Shown: piece by piece, positions 15,239 to 23,270 of the stretch
Numbering within the stretch: the stretch's first letter is position 1
Layout: the number at the start of each line of letters is the position of its first letter
The notes under the pieces: model-generated
Seen by the model: the letters and a program-made list of their open reading frames with translations, nothing else
What the model was told of the DNA's origin: nothing
Databases searched by the model: none
DNA from: an uncultured Pedobacter sp.
GTDB lineage: Bacteria; Bacteroidota; Bacteroidia; Sphingobacteriales; Sphingobacteriaceae
DNA: 30,933 bases
NCBI RefSeq assembly: GCF_946479715.1
Contig: NZ_CAMLHF010000044.1
Span: forward strand, 1-30,933
Direction of reading: 5' to 3'
Position numbers and translations under genes: made by a program

Positions 15239-16669
15239 TTAATCAATAACAGTGATTTTTAACATATTTGTTTTGCCTTTCTGTTCCATTGGAATAGCAG
15301 CAGTGTTAATAATCACATCTCCTTTTTTAACCATTTTGTATTCCTTAAGCAAGCTGTTTACATCTTGAATGGTCTCATCAGTACTTTCAAATTTGTCGTA
15401 ATAAAAACCTTGAACACCCCATAGAAGGCTCAAAGTATTTAATAGAGATCTATTACTGGTGAAGATATAAGTTAAAGCCTTAGGTCTGTGGCTTGAAATT
15501 TCAAATGCAGTATATCCGCTCACAGTCATAGAAACGATACCAACTGCGTTTGTTTGCTTAGATAGGAAACAAGCAGTATCGCAAACTGCATCGCTTAAGA
15601 AGCTCTCAGATTTAGGTTTAAGGAACTTCTCAGGGTGGAATGGATAGTTATTAGTTTCGATGTTCTGAATGATCTTCTGCATCGTCTCAATAACGATAAG
15701 CGGAAACTCACCTACTGAGGTCTCGCCACTTAGCATTACTGCATCAGCACCATCAAGAACAGAGTTAGCAACATCATTAACCTCAGCACGCGTTGGCCTA
15801 GGTGTAGTAATCATACTTTCCAACATTTGGGTAGCAATAATTACCGGTTTCGAAGCTGCTCTACATTTTTGTACAATCATTTTTTGTAACAAAGGAACTT
15901 CTTCCATTGGCATTTCAACTCCCAGGTCACCACGGGCAACCATGATACCATCAGAAACAGCAATGATTTCGTCAATATTAGCAATTGCCTCAGGTTTTTC
16001 GATTTTAGCGATTACACGAGCCGTTTTACCTCTTTGTTTAATGATGTCTTTTAATTCAATAATGTCTTCAGCATTACGAACAAATGAAAGCCCAATCCAT
16101 TCTACATCGTTTTCGAGAACAAACTCAAGGTTTTTTCTGTCTTCAACTGTAAGAGAAGGAATAGAAACTTTTGTATTAGGTAAATTCACACCTTTTCTTG
16201 AGGTAAGAATACCACCGTGAACTATTTCGCAAAGAACTTCGTCTTTAAGATTAGTTTCGATTACACGCATTTGCAGCTTACCATCATCTAAAAGGATGAT
16301 TTCGCCAGCTTTTACATCTTTTGGAAAAGTATCGTAAGTGATGTAAATCCGCTCTTCATTTCCTACACATTCTTGCGTAGTAATGATCGTACGGTTTCCA
16401 TTAACTAAGTTAATACCACCATCCTTAACCATACCAATTCTAATTTTAGGCCCTTGTAAATCGGCAAGGATACCTACATTATAATTGTATTTTTCATTGA
16501 TATTACGAATGGTATCCAATACTTCCTGATGATCTGCCTGAGAACCGTGAGAAAAATTTAAACGGCAAACGTCTAATCCGGCGTTAAACATACTGTATAA
16601 AACTTCCGGTTTAGCTGAAGCAGGGCCCAGGGTGGCCACAATTTTTGTTCTGGAATGAAATGGTTTCAT
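15239..16669 (-). CDS. pyk: Pyruvate kinase
   Basis: 476 residues. The enzyme transfers phosphate from phosphoenolpyruvate to ADP at the end of glycolysis in the cytosol. It begins MKPFHSRTKIVATLGPAS and shows the family landmarks: DVCRLNFSHGSQADH, GILADLQGPKIRIG, the catalytic lysine in ARVIAKIEKPEAI, VARGDLGVEMP with metal ligands, IIATQMLESMITTPRPTRAEVNDVANSVLDGADAVMLSGETSVGEFP, and the C-terminal allosteric-type domain ending in LKITVID. It is 46 bp upstream of tRNA-Ser on the same strand. The promoter lies inside a nested palindrome (16759-16818), which hints at regulation. Confidence 0.97.
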   Translation of the reverse strand: MKPFHSRTKIVATLGPASAKPEVLYSMFNAGLDVCRLNFSHGSQADHQEVLDTIRNINEKYNYNVGILADLQGPKIRIGMVKDGGINLVNGNRTIITTQECVGNEERIYITYDTFPKDVKAGEIILLDDGKLQMRVIETNLKDEVLCEIVHGGILTSRKGVNLPNTKVSIPSLTVEDRKNLEFVLENDVEWIGLSFVRNAEDIIELKDIIKQRGKTARVIAKIEKPEAIANIDEIIAVSDGIMVARGDLGVEMPMEEVPLLQKMIVQKCRAASKPVIIATQMLESMITTPRPTRAEVNDVANSVLDGADAVMLSGETSVGEFPLIVIETMQKIIQNIETNNYPFHPEKFLKPKSESFLSDAVCDTACFLSKQTNAVGIVSMTVSGYTAFEISSHRPKALTYIFTSNRSLLNTLSLLWGVQGFYYDKFESTDETIQDVNSLLKEYKMVKKGDVIINTAAIPMEQKGKTNMLKITVID

Positions 16670-16758
16670 TTAGTTACTTAAATTTATTATTGACGCGCAA
16701 ATCGATGATTTTTCACATAAAAAACCCATGCTCGTCTGATTATTAATGTTATTTGTCT

Positions 16759-16818
16759 GATAATGTAAGTTCAAATATAGTGTATTTAATACACCTACAA
16801 TATAAAATTTACATTATC
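16759..16818. promoter_or_regulatory. Nested palindrome around the pyk promoter
   Basis: GATAATGTAA (16759-16768) and TTACATTATC (16809-16818) form a perfect 10-bp inverted repeat. Between them is a second palindrome, TGTATTTAATACA (16781-16793), which lies in the spacer between the -33 and -7 boxes of pyk. The outer right arm overlaps the stop codon of the IPExxxVDY gene. There is no T run after it on the minus strand, so it looks more like an operator than a terminator. Confidence 0.5.
16772..16800 (-). promoter_or_regulatory. Promoter of pyk
   Basis: On the minus strand TTG (16800-16798), 18 nt, then TATATTTG (16779-16772), a perfect -7 box. The start would be near 16768, giving a leader of about 100 nt. 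Confidence 0.65.
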
Positions 16819-17228
16819 AAATTTTCCCTCGACTTCAATTTGCGTGGATCTATCTGCGCAGCTACCTGAATATCAGGCAGTTTATTCAATCCATTGATTA
16901 TAAAATTAAGATCTTCTTTATCAATGTACTGGTGAATAATCATAAAAAAATCTACTTTATTCATTTCAGGAATTAAAAACCCTTCGGCATTTCGGTTGTT
17001 AAGGATATAATATTCAATTTCACCTTGTTCAACGTAAAAATAATACTTTGAAAACGGTAATGGATCTTCATCAATGTTAAAGTAAACCTCGTGATCCTCA
17101 ACCTTTTCAAAATTAAAATTAAGGCTAGTATTTACTTTATGACAAAGCATATAATCCTTTAGAGACGAAGTAATGGCAATTAGTACAAAATCGAGGTCTA
17201 ACGATAGTTTTAAATAAGTTTTGTTCAA
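16809..17228 (-). CDS. IPExxxVDY family protein
   Basis: 139 residues. It is recognised by the motif LIPEMNKVDFFMII (about 85-100), the family's namesake IPExxxVDY with Phe for the final Tyr. The function of the family is unknown. The N-terminal pattern LSLDLDFVLIAITSSLKDYMLCHKVN is the other conserved block. The start is a TTG at 17228: a stop codon lies in frame five codons upstream, there is no ATG before residue 27, and starting at residue 27 would delete the conserved block. The gene is divergent from acpP and upstream of pyk on the minus strand, an association seen in Bacteroidota. There is no signal peptide, so it is probably cytosolic. Confidence 0.82.
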   Translation of the reverse strand: MNKTYLKLSLDLDFVLIAITSSLKDYMLCHKVNTSLNFNFEKVEDHEVYFNIDEDPLPFSKYYFYVEQGEIEYYILNNRNAEGFLIPEMNKVDFFMIIHQYIDKEDLNFIINGLNKLPDIQVAAQIDPRKLKSRENLIM

Positions 17229-17274
17229 AACGCAGTATATTTACGGGATTACGAAATTATAAAACTAATTTTAC

Positions 17275-17301
17275 TTTAATGTTCGAAATAAAAACATTAA
17301 A
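17275..17301. promoter_or_regulatory. Inverted repeat upstream of acpP
   Basis: TTTAATGTT (17275-17283) and AACATTAAA (17293-17301) are perfect 9-bp inverted repeats with a 9-nt spacer. They lie 21 bp before the -33 box of acpP, in the divergent region shared with the IPExxxVDY gene. This is an operator candidate for either gene. Confidence 0.4.
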
Positions 17302-17322
17302 ATTGATAGAGAAATAAAAACA

Positions 17323-17353
17323 TTTGAAATGTGTAAGAATTTATTTTTCTTTG
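17323..17353 (+). promoter_or_regulatory. Promoter of acpP
   Basis: TTTG (17323-17326), exactly 19 nt, then TTTCTTTG (17346-17353), one mismatch from TAnnTTTG and followed by CA. The start would be near 17357, about 30 nt before the acpP ATG. Confidence 0.65.
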
Positions 17354-17386
17354 CACTGAATTATTTAACCATTAAATTATAACATT

Positions 17387-17623
17387 ATGTCTGATATTGC
17401 TTCAAGAGTTAAGGCTATTATCGTTGAAAAATTAGGTGTGGATGAAAGCGAAGTTACACCAGAGGCTTCTTTCACTAACGATTTAGGTGCGGATTCTTTA
17501 GATACAGTAGAACTTATTATGGAGTTTGAAAAAGAATTCAATGTAGCAATCCCTGATGATCAGGCTGAGACCATTGGTACAGTTGGTCAAGCAATTGCTT
17601 ACTTAGAAAAAAACGTTAAGTAA
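17387..17623 (+). CDS. acpP: Acyl carrier protein
   Basis: 78 residues, small and strongly acidic. It carries growing fatty acyl chains on a 4'-phosphopantetheine arm attached to Ser37 in the motif [18 protein letters not shown]. The four-helix pattern is complete ([17 protein letters not shown] at the start, [18 protein letters not shown] at the end). It is followed 27 bp later by fabF, the enzyme that uses it, and then by rnc, the common bacterial order. Confidence 0.98.
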   Translation: MSDIASRVKAIIVEKLGVDESEVTPEASFTNDLGADSLDTVELIMEFEKEFNVAIPDDQAETIGTVGQAIAYLEKNVK

Positions 17624-17624
17624 A

Positions 17625-17639
17625 ATACGGTCTCCGTAT
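17625..17639 (+). other. Small hairpin between acpP and fabF
   Basis: ATACGG and CCGTAT pair around a 3-nt loop right after the acpP stop, with a second CCGTATAA copy just before the fabF ATG. There is no T run. It could protect the very abundant acpP message or reduce read-through into fabF. Confidence 0.3.
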
Positions 17640-17650
17640 AATCCGTATAA

Positions 17651-18904
17651 ATGGAAGTAAAAAGAGTAGTAGTTACAGGGTTGGGTGCGCTCACTCCTAT
17701 TGGCAGTACAATCCCGGAATTCTGGGATGGCCTGTTAAATGGGGTGAGTGGCGCTGGCCCCATTACAGGTTTTGACACCTCAAAGTTCAAGACCAAATTT
17801 GCATGTGAGCTTAAAAACTTCAATCCAGAAGATTTTTTGGACAAAAAGGAAGCGCGCAAGCTAGATCCATTTGTTCAATATGCTTTAGTAGCCACAGATG
17901 AAGCTGTAAAGGATGGCAATTTCGATTTTTCACAAATCGATACCAACCGTGTTGGCGTAATTTGGGGCTCAGGCATTGGCGGCTTTAAAACATTTCAGGA
18001 TGAAATGAAGAACTTCTTTTTAGGCGATGGTACTCCACGCATGAATCCGTTCTTTATTCCGAAAGTAATAATTGATATTGTTCCTGGCCATATTTCTATA
18101 AAATATGGACTTAGGGGCCCTAATTTTGCTACAGTTTCTGCATGTGCTTCGTCTACAAATGCAATGATCGATGCGTACAATTATATTCGTTTGAATATGT
18201 GCGATATCGTGATTAGCGGTGGATCTGAGGCAATCATTAACGAAGCAGGTATTGGTGGTTTTAATGCAATGCATGCCTTATCGACCAGAAACGATGATCC
18301 TCAAACAGCTTCAAGACCGTTTGATAAAGACCGAGATGGCTTTGTTGCCGGCGAAGGTGCAGGAACCATTATCTTGGAAGAACTGGAACATGCTAAGAAA
18401 AGAGGTGCTAAGATCTATGCCGAATTAGTTGGCGGTGGAATGAGCGCAGATGCTAACCATATTACAGCTCCACATCCGCAAGGATTAGGTGCAAAAATGG
18501 TAATGACAAACGCGCTTAAAGATGCTGGTTTAACTACTGCGGATATTGATTACATCAATGTTCATGGAACCTCAACTCCTTTGGGAGACATTTCTGAGAC
18601 TAAAGCTATCGTTGATTTGTTTGGAGAAGATGCTTATAAATTAAACATCAGCTCTACTAAATCTATGACAGGACATTTATTAGGTGCTGCAGGTGCCATA
18701 GAAGCAATTGCATCTATCCTTGCAGTAAAAAATGACATAGTACCTCCTACTATTAATCACTTTACTGATGATCCTGCGTTTGATCCGAAATTGAATTTCA
18801 CATTTAATGTAGCACAAAAGAGACCTATCCGTGCTGCTTTAAGTAATACTTTTGGCTTCGGAGGTCACAATGCTTCTGTGATTTTTAAAAAATACGAAGA
18901 ATAA
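17651..18904 (+). CDS. fabF: 3-oxoacyl-ACP synthase II
   Basis: 417 residues. It condenses malonyl-ACP with acyl-ACP during fatty acid elongation in the cytosol. The thiolase-fold active site is complete: Cys165 in TVSACASSTNAM, His305 in NVHGTSTPLGD and His342 in STKSMTGHLLGAAGAIEA. The closing NTFGFGGHNASVIFKKY loop is also typical. It lies in an operon between acpP and rnc. FabB is less likely because of length, context and sequence. Confidence 0.97.
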   Translation: MEVKRVVVTGLGALTPIGSTIPEFWDGLLNGVSGAGPITGFDTSKFKTKFACELKNFNPEDFLDKKEARKLDPFVQYALVATDEAVKDGNFDFSQIDTNRVGVIWGSGIGGFKTFQDEMKNFFLGDGTPRMNPFFIPKVIIDIVPGHISIKYGLRGPNFATVSACASSTNAMIDAYNYIRLNMCDIVISGGSEAIINEAGIGGFNAMHALSTRNDDPQTASRPFDKDRDGFVAGEGAGTIILEELEHAKKRGAKIYAELVGGGMSADANHITAPHPQGLGAKMVMTNALKDAGLTTADIDYINVHGTSTPLGDISETKAIVDLFGEDAYKLNISSTKSMTGHLLGAAGAIEAIASILAVKNDIVPPTINHFTDDPAFDPKLNFTFNVAQKRPIRAALSNTFGFGGHNASVIFKKYEE

Positions 18905-18916
18905 AAAGCACTTTGT

Positions 18917-18945
18917 GGAGGCTATTGTTAGCCTCCTTTAATTTT
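18917..18945 (+). terminator. Weak terminator or attenuator between fabF and rnc
   Basis: A perfect 8-bp stem, GGAGGCTA / TAGCCTCC, with a TTGT loop is followed by TTTAATTTT. The interrupted T tract suggests partial termination, so rnc would be expressed less than fabF or from its own promoter just after. Confidence 0.55.
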
Positions 18946-18946
18946 G
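18939..18946 (+). promoter_or_regulatory. -7 box upstream of rnc
   Basis: TAATTTTG, a perfect match, followed by CA; a TTTG at 18912-18915 lies 23 nt before it. The start would be near 18950, only about 6 nt before the rnc ATG. The 14 bases from 18939 are identical to those at 7871-7884. Confidence 0.45.
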
Positions 18947-18955
18947 CAATAATTA

Positions 18956-19684
18956 ATGCCATTATTTGACCTGTATAAGCTTTATCTATCATCCGATAAA
19001 GACTTTATAAAAAAGTTGAACAACATTTTAGGCTTTGTGCCTGGAAATACTGTTTTGTATAAAATGGCGTTCAGGCATAGGTCTGTGGCAAAAATCCTAA
19101 AAAATGGTAGTAGGAGTAGTAATGAACGCTTAGAATTTCTAGGCGATGCTATTCTAGGTTCTGTAATTGCCGAATTACTGTTTAAAAGCTATCCTTATAA
19201 AGAAGAAGGCTTTTTAACGGAAATGCGTTCAAAGATTGTAAATCGTGCCAACCTTAATCAGCTTGCCCGAAAGATGGGCTTTGATCAATTGATCGTTTTT
19301 GATCAAAAAGCTGTAAATATCCAAACCAAACATCATTCTATGTTGGGCGATGCATTTGAAGCTCTTGTAGGCGCTGTGTATTTGGATAAAGGATATAATT
19401 TCACCAAAGATTTCCTACTTAAAAGAATAGTGAAACCGTACATCGATATTCACACGCTTGAGCTCACTGAAACTAATTTTAAGAGTAAACTGATTGAATG
19501 GTGCCAGCGTCATGGAAAAGATATATCTTTTGATATGATCCAAAATAGCGAAGGCGAAAGCACAAAATTATTTACAATACAGGCAGTTATTGAAGGCGAA
19601 AGCTTTGGTACAGGCAGGGATTACAATAAAAAGAATGCCGAAAAGCTGGCTGCAGAAAAAGCCTGCGAGGCCCTTTCCATTTAG
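18956..19684 (+). CDS. rnc: Ribonuclease III
   Basis: 242 residues. It cleaves double-stranded RNA, including rRNA precursors. The nuclease signature NERLEFLGDAILGSV contains Glu57 and Asp64, and MLGDAFEALVGAVYLDKG contains Asp132 and Glu135, the four acidic metal ligands. From about residue 165 a double-stranded RNA-binding domain follows (NFKSKLIEWCQRHGK ... KNAEKLAAEKACEAL). It has a Bacteroidota-type N-terminal extension of about 20 residues. It is the third gene after acpP-fabF and converges on the next gene with 9 bp between stops. Confidence 0.96.
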   Translation: MPLFDLYKLYLSSDKDFIKKLNNILGFVPGNTVLYKMAFRHRSVAKILKNGSRSSNERLEFLGDAILGSVIAELLFKSYPYKEEGFLTEMRSKIVNRANLNQLARKMGFDQLIVFDQKAVNIQTKHHSMLGDAFEALVGAVYLDKGYNFTKDFLLKRIVKPYIDIHTLELTETNFKSKLIEWCQRHGKDISFDMIQNSEGESTKLFTIQAVIEGESFGTGRDYNKKNAEKLAAEKACEALSI

Positions 19685-19693
19685 AATTTTAGC

Positions 19694-20410
19694 TTATTTT
19701 TTTAAGGTGTCTGTATATGATTTATAAGATTCTTTTATGTATTTGACAGCATCGTATTCTGTCCAATTTTTGGCTTTTTCGTATTCCGGCCTATAATCAA
19801 GCATATATTTTTCCAGGGCCTCTCCTTTTAAATCAGTATTGTTCTGAATGATAACTTCATTAAAGAATCCATCGATTAAGGTCTGCTGCATCTCCGTTTC
19901 ATAATAACGCCCAAATCTTCTCGCATTTTTAGGTGTCCGGCCTAACAATTCATAAACAGCGGTAAGCGGTTTAAAAAGAAATGACAAAAGTGGCGGCTTT
20001 CCTTGATAGAATGAGCCTTTATTTTTAAAATCCCTTTTTATATCGTTCAGTTCCTGTTTTTTGCTTTGTCCTGTAATGTTAACCTCTCTAAGGGTTCTTC
20101 CCCTATCTAAATAAACAATGAGGTCTTTACCTGCTTCCGGGACCACTGCTTCGGCATCCGAGTATTCAATTTTAATTACCAAAAGCGTGTCGCCTTGCAC
20201 AGCTCTGATCTGAAACAAACCAAAGTCGCTGCTTAAAACTGATAATCCGGTTCTTTTATTTATAATTTGTGCCGCTGCAACACGTGTAGAGGCTCCTTTT
20301 TCCATTACAGCACCCTTAAGAATAAACTCTTGCTGAGCTGAAACAGAGAATACGGATGTCACAAAGAACAATAGGAATACTAAAATATTTAAATAACCAG
20401 GCCTTATCAT
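19694..20410 (-). CDS. Secreted protein with a carboxypeptidase-regulatory-like domain
   Basis: 238 residues with a signal peptide (MIRPGYLNILVFLLFFVTSVFS, then VSAQQ). The first 110 residues of the mature part, FILKGAVMEKGASTRVAAAQIINKRTG ... LSSDFGLFQIRAVQGDTLLV and VYLDRGRTLREVNITG, have the beta-sandwich pattern of the CarboxypepD_reg-like domains at the front of TonB-dependent receptors, but no receptor plug or barrel follows. The C-terminal half is charged and helical (KKQELNDIKRDFKNKGSFYQGKPP; TPKNARRFGRYYETEMQQ). The function is unknown; a periplasmic location is inferred. It is divergent from yicC. Confidence 0.75.
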   Translation of the reverse strand: MIRPGYLNILVFLLFFVTSVFSVSAQQEFILKGAVMEKGASTRVAAAQIINKRTGLSVLSSDFGLFQIRAVQGDTLLVIKIEYSDAEAVVPEAGKDLIVYLDRGRTLREVNITGQSKKQELNDIKRDFKNKGSFYQGKPPLLSFLFKPLTAVYELLGRTPKNARRFGRYYETEMQQTLIDGFFNEVIIQNNTDLKGEALEKYMLDYRPEYEKAKNWTEYDAVKYIKESYKSYTDTLKK

Positions 20411-20478
20411 CTAACGAATATTTTTTGTAAACTTAACCATTGTTTGCCAATGAACTAAGTTAAAAAAAGTTAAATGAG

Positions 20479-20506
20479 TTTGAAAAGGCAATAAATTATA
20501 TCTTTG
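20479..20506 (+). promoter_or_regulatory. Promoter of yicC, close to leaderless
   Basis: TTTG (20479-20482), 16 nt, then TATCTTTG (20499-20506), a perfect -7 box followed by CACA. The expected start (about 20510) falls on the A of the yicC ATG at 20510. The TTG at 20504 is part of the promoter and cannot be the start codon. Confidence 0.55.
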
Positions 20507-20509
20507 CAC

Positions 20510-21385
20510 ATGATAAAATCAATGACAGGGTATGGCCTGGCTTCTACTGATCACGAAAACGTAAAGTTTGCAGTAGAGATAAAATCTTTAAACAGTAAGT
20601 TCCTGGAACTGAATTTAAAACTACCAAGAGCTTTCTCGGAAAAGGAATTATTGCTGCGTAATATCTGCAGTAAGGAAATTGAACGCGGAAAAGTAAGCGT
20701 TTCTATAAACATAGAACGCAGTGAAGAAAACTTAAAAGGTGCAACTATTAATGCTGCTCTATTGAGCAAATATTACAAGCAGCTTGAAGAAATCAATATC
20801 CAATTAGGGGCCAACTCTAATAATCTTTTGCAGGCTGTTCTTAATTTTCCTGAGGTAATCAGCTATTCTGACGAAGATGTTAATGAAAATGACTGGGACA
20901 TTTTAAACAATACGTTTATTAAGGCTCTTGAAAGTTTTAACCAATTCAGGCTTGCCGAGGGGGTTGTTTTAAAGACTGATCTTGAATTGAGGATTAAGAA
21001 TATTCTTCAGTTCTTTTCAGAAATTGAAGTTTTGGAACCACTTAGAATTCCTCAGATCAGAAGCAGGTTAAATCAGTTTCTTGAAGATAATGTAGGAAAG
21101 ATAAACGTAGATCAGAACCGTTTAGAGCAAGAGTTAATCTATTATATTGATAAGCTTGATATTACTGAAGAAAAGATTCGCCTAAGAAGTCATTGTGATT
21201 ACTTTATTGAAACCTTAAAAAGCAAAGATGCCAACGGAAAAAAACTTGGCTTTATTTCTCAGGAAATAGGCAGAGAGATCAATACCATGGGTGCAAAAGC
21301 GAACGATGCGCAAATACAGCAGTTGGTTGTTGGTATGAAAGAAGAGCTCGAAAAAATTAAGGAACAACTATTAAATGTTTTGTAA
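20510..21385 (+). CDS. yicC: YicC family endoribonuclease
   Basis: 291 residues beginning MIKSMTGYGLAS, the typical family start. YicC_N motifs follow: VEIKSLNSKFLELNLKLPR and RGKVSVSINIE. The C-terminal DUF1732 region has RIPQIRSRLNQFLEDN, EQELIYYIDKLDITEEKIRLRSHCDYF and GKKLGFISQEIGREINTMGAKANDAQIQQLVVGMKEELEKIKEQLLNVL, the best conserved part. Characterised relatives are RNA endonucleases with a role in RNA decay. It is the first gene of yicC-gmk-nadD. The start is the ATG at 20510; no leader seems to be present. Confidence 0.92.
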   Translation: MIKSMTGYGLASTDHENVKFAVEIKSLNSKFLELNLKLPRAFSEKELLLRNICSKEIERGKVSVSINIERSEENLKGATINAALLSKYYKQLEEINIQLGANSNNLLQAVLNFPEVISYSDEDVNENDWDILNNTFIKALESFNQFRLAEGVVLKTDLELRIKNILQFFSEIEVLEPLRIPQIRSRLNQFLEDNVGKINVDQNRLEQELIYYIDKLDITEEKIRLRSHCDYFIETLKSKDANGKKLGFISQEIGREINTMGAKANDAQIQQLVVGMKEELEKIKEQLLNVL

Positions 21386-21414
21386 GCTATTGGCTGAAAA
21401 ACGACAACACAAAA

Positions 21415-21984
21415 ATGAAACAAGGTAAACTTATCATATTTTCTGCACCATCGGGAGCCGGAAAAACAACAATTGTAAAACATTTACTTCAGAAATTTCC
21501 TTCACTAAGTTTTTCTATCTCTGCAACAACACGCCAGTTACGAGGAGATGAGAAAAATGACAAGGATTATTACTTTATCTCTAAAGAAGATTTCCTCCAC
21601 AAAGTTGCTCATCAGGAATTTGTAGAATTTGAAGAAGTTTATAATGGTACTTTTTATGGCACTTTAAGATCTGAAATTGAACGCATCTGGAATGATGGCA
21701 AACATGTGATATTTGACATTGATGTAGAGGGTGGATTGCGCCTAAAGCGCAAGTATGAGGATGATGCATTAGCCATCTTTGTTCAACCGCCTTCTTTAGA
21801 GGTGCTAAAAGAACGTTTGAGTGGTCGCGGTACTGATAGCGCCGAAAAGCTACAGGAACGCTTTATAAAGGCTGAAAAAGAGCTTGGTTATGCAGATAAA
21901 TTTGATGTTATCTTAAAAAACTACGAATTAGATACAGCATGTGCTGAAGCTGAAAAACTTGTTGGAGATTTTATCAATAGCTAA
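21415..21984 (+). CDS. gmk: Guanylate kinase
   Basis: 189 residues. It converts GMP and ATP to GDP and ADP. The P-loop FSAPSGAGKTTIVKHL is at about 9-24, the GMP-binding SISATTRQLRGDEKNDKDYYFIS follows, then FVEFEEVYNGTFYGTLRSEIE and the IFDIDVEGGLRLK stretch, ending in a lid region SGRGTDSAEKLQERFIKAEKE. It is 29 bp after yicC and 3 bp before nadD, in one operon. Confidence 0.97.
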   Translation: MKQGKLIIFSAPSGAGKTTIVKHLLQKFPSLSFSISATTRQLRGDEKNDKDYYFISKEDFLHKVAHQEFVEFEEVYNGTFYGTLRSEIERIWNDGKHVIFDIDVEGGLRLKRKYEDDALAIFVQPPSLEVLKERLSGRGTDSAEKLQERFIKAEKELGYADKFDVILKNYELDTACAEAEKLVGDFINS

Positions 21985-21987
21985 ATC

Positions 21988-22560
21988 ATGAAAACAGGGT
22001 TATTCTTTGGTTCATTTAACCCCATACATACCGGACATCTGGTAATTGCTAATTATATGGCAAGTTTTACTGGGCTAAAGGAAGTTTGGTTAGTGGTTTC
22101 ACCTCATAACCCACTGAAGAATAAAAACGGTCTGACAAATATGTACGACCGATTGGAGATGGCCAAGCTAGCGGTCGAAAACTCAGAAAAAATTAGGGTT
22201 AGCGATATCGAATTTGGCCTTTCGCAGCCTTCTTATACCATTGATACGTTGGCTTATTTACAAGAAAAATATCCTGGGAAAGAATTTGTATTAATAATGG
22301 GTGCAGATAATTTGGTTTCCCTTAAAAAATGGAAAAATTACGAGGTTCTTTTAAAGAATTATCAGATATATGTATATCCAAGACCGGGTATAGATATTGG
22401 CGAATGGAAAAATCATCCTTCAATTATTATTACTGAAACTCCACAGATGGATATCTCATCTACTTTTATTCGCAAAGGGATTAAAGAGGGCAAAAATGTT
22501 CAGTATTTTACCCCCGACAATGTTCTTGCTTTTATAGAAAGCAAAAATATGTACCGTTAA
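21988..22560 (+). CDS. nadD: Nicotinate-nucleotide adenylyltransferase
   Basis: 190 residues. It adenylates nicotinate mononucleotide in NAD synthesis. The nucleotidyltransferase motif GSFNPIHTGHLVIANYM (about 8-24) is at the N-terminus, VWLVVSPHNPLKNK and LIMGADNLVSLKKWKNYE follow, and the C-terminal MDISSTFIRKGIKEG has the ISSTxxR signature. It is coupled to gmk by a 3-bp gap. Its stop codon overlaps the stop of the opposing gene by 3 bp. Confidence 0.96.
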   Translation: MKTGLFFGSFNPIHTGHLVIANYMASFTGLKEVWLVVSPHNPLKNKNGLTNMYDRLEMAKLAVENSEKIRVSDIEFGLSQPSYTIDTLAYLQEKYPGKEFVLIMGADNLVSLKKWKNYEVLLKNYQIYVYPRPGIDIGEWKNHPSIIITETPQMDISSTFIRKGIKEGKNVQYFTPDNVLAFIESKNMYR

Positions 22561-23270
22561 ACCTGACGGTACAGCAAAAAGATTGTAGGCTTTTTATGCA
22601 AATCTATTCGTTCTTTCCTCCACAATGCAATTGGCATTGTTTTAATGTATTCATCTTCAGACGTAATGTTGCTGGCAACACTAAGTAATGTTTGGGGCTG
22701 GCAGCTTTTTAATACGTCTTCGAATAAATGATTATTCCTAAAGGGCGTCTCTATAAAAATTTGGGTCTGTTTATTTTTATCTGCTAATTGTTCCAGTTCT
22801 TTAATTTTCTTTCCTCTTTCTACTTTATCAATCGGTAAATAGCCATGAAAAGTAAAGCTTTGTCCGTTAAACCCAGAAGCCATTAGTGCCAGTAAAATAG
22901 AACTTGGACCAACAAGAGGAACTACTTTAATGCCCCTTTTATGTGCTTCTGCAACTATATCAGCTCCCGGATCTGCAATTCCCGGACACCCGGCTTCGCT
23001 CATTAACCCAACGTCTTTTCCTGTCATTAGTTCCTTAAAATATGGAACAAAGGAGTCGTTACGCTTATGTTTACCATAATCATGAATTACAAGATCACTC
23101 TGAGGTACTTTTATTCCTGCTTCCTTCAAAAACTTACGCGCTGTTTTCTCATTTTCAACAATGTAGGTATTTATGGAATTGATGGTATCTCCAAGAAAGC
23201 TTGTAAAAGATTTATGGGCTGCGTTTTCTGCCAGAGGTACTGGAATAAGAAATAAGGTGCCTTTTGTCAT
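22557..23270 (-). CDS. RsmI-like tetrapyrrole-methylase-fold SAM methyltransferase
   Basis: 237 residues from the ATG at 23270. The fold is recognised from TLFLIPVPLAENA at the start, the SAM-site loop LMSEAGCPGIADPGADIV, VPLVGPSSILLALMASGF and FHGYLP, and IFIETPFRNNHLFEDVLKS. These match RsmI, which 2'-O-methylates 16S rRNA C1402, but Bacteroidota often carry this shorter, divergent relative next to a separate RsmI, so the substrate is uncertain. An in-frame ATG at 23360 would add 30 residues (MEDYPLLIIFTSSNALS...) that do not belong to the family. The gene converges on nadD with overlapping stop codons. Confidence 0.82.
   Translation of the reverse strand: MTKGTLFLIPVPLAENAAHKSFTSFLGDTINSINTYIVENEKTARKFLKEAGIKVPQSDLVIHDYGKHKRNDSFVPYFKELMTGKDVGLMSEAGCPGIADPGADIVAEAHKRGIKVVPLVGPSSILLALMASGFNGQSFTFHGYLPIDKVERGKKIKELEQLADKNKQTQIFIETPFRNNHLFEDVLKSCQPQTLLSVASNITSEDEYIKTMPIALWRKERIDLHKKPTIFLLYRQV

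Noticed and set aside
15669..16220. 183-codon open frame on the plus strand opposite pyk
   Set aside because: It lies wholly inside the strongly supported pyk gene on the other strand and its translation shows Ser/Thr/Ile-rich antisense composition without domains.
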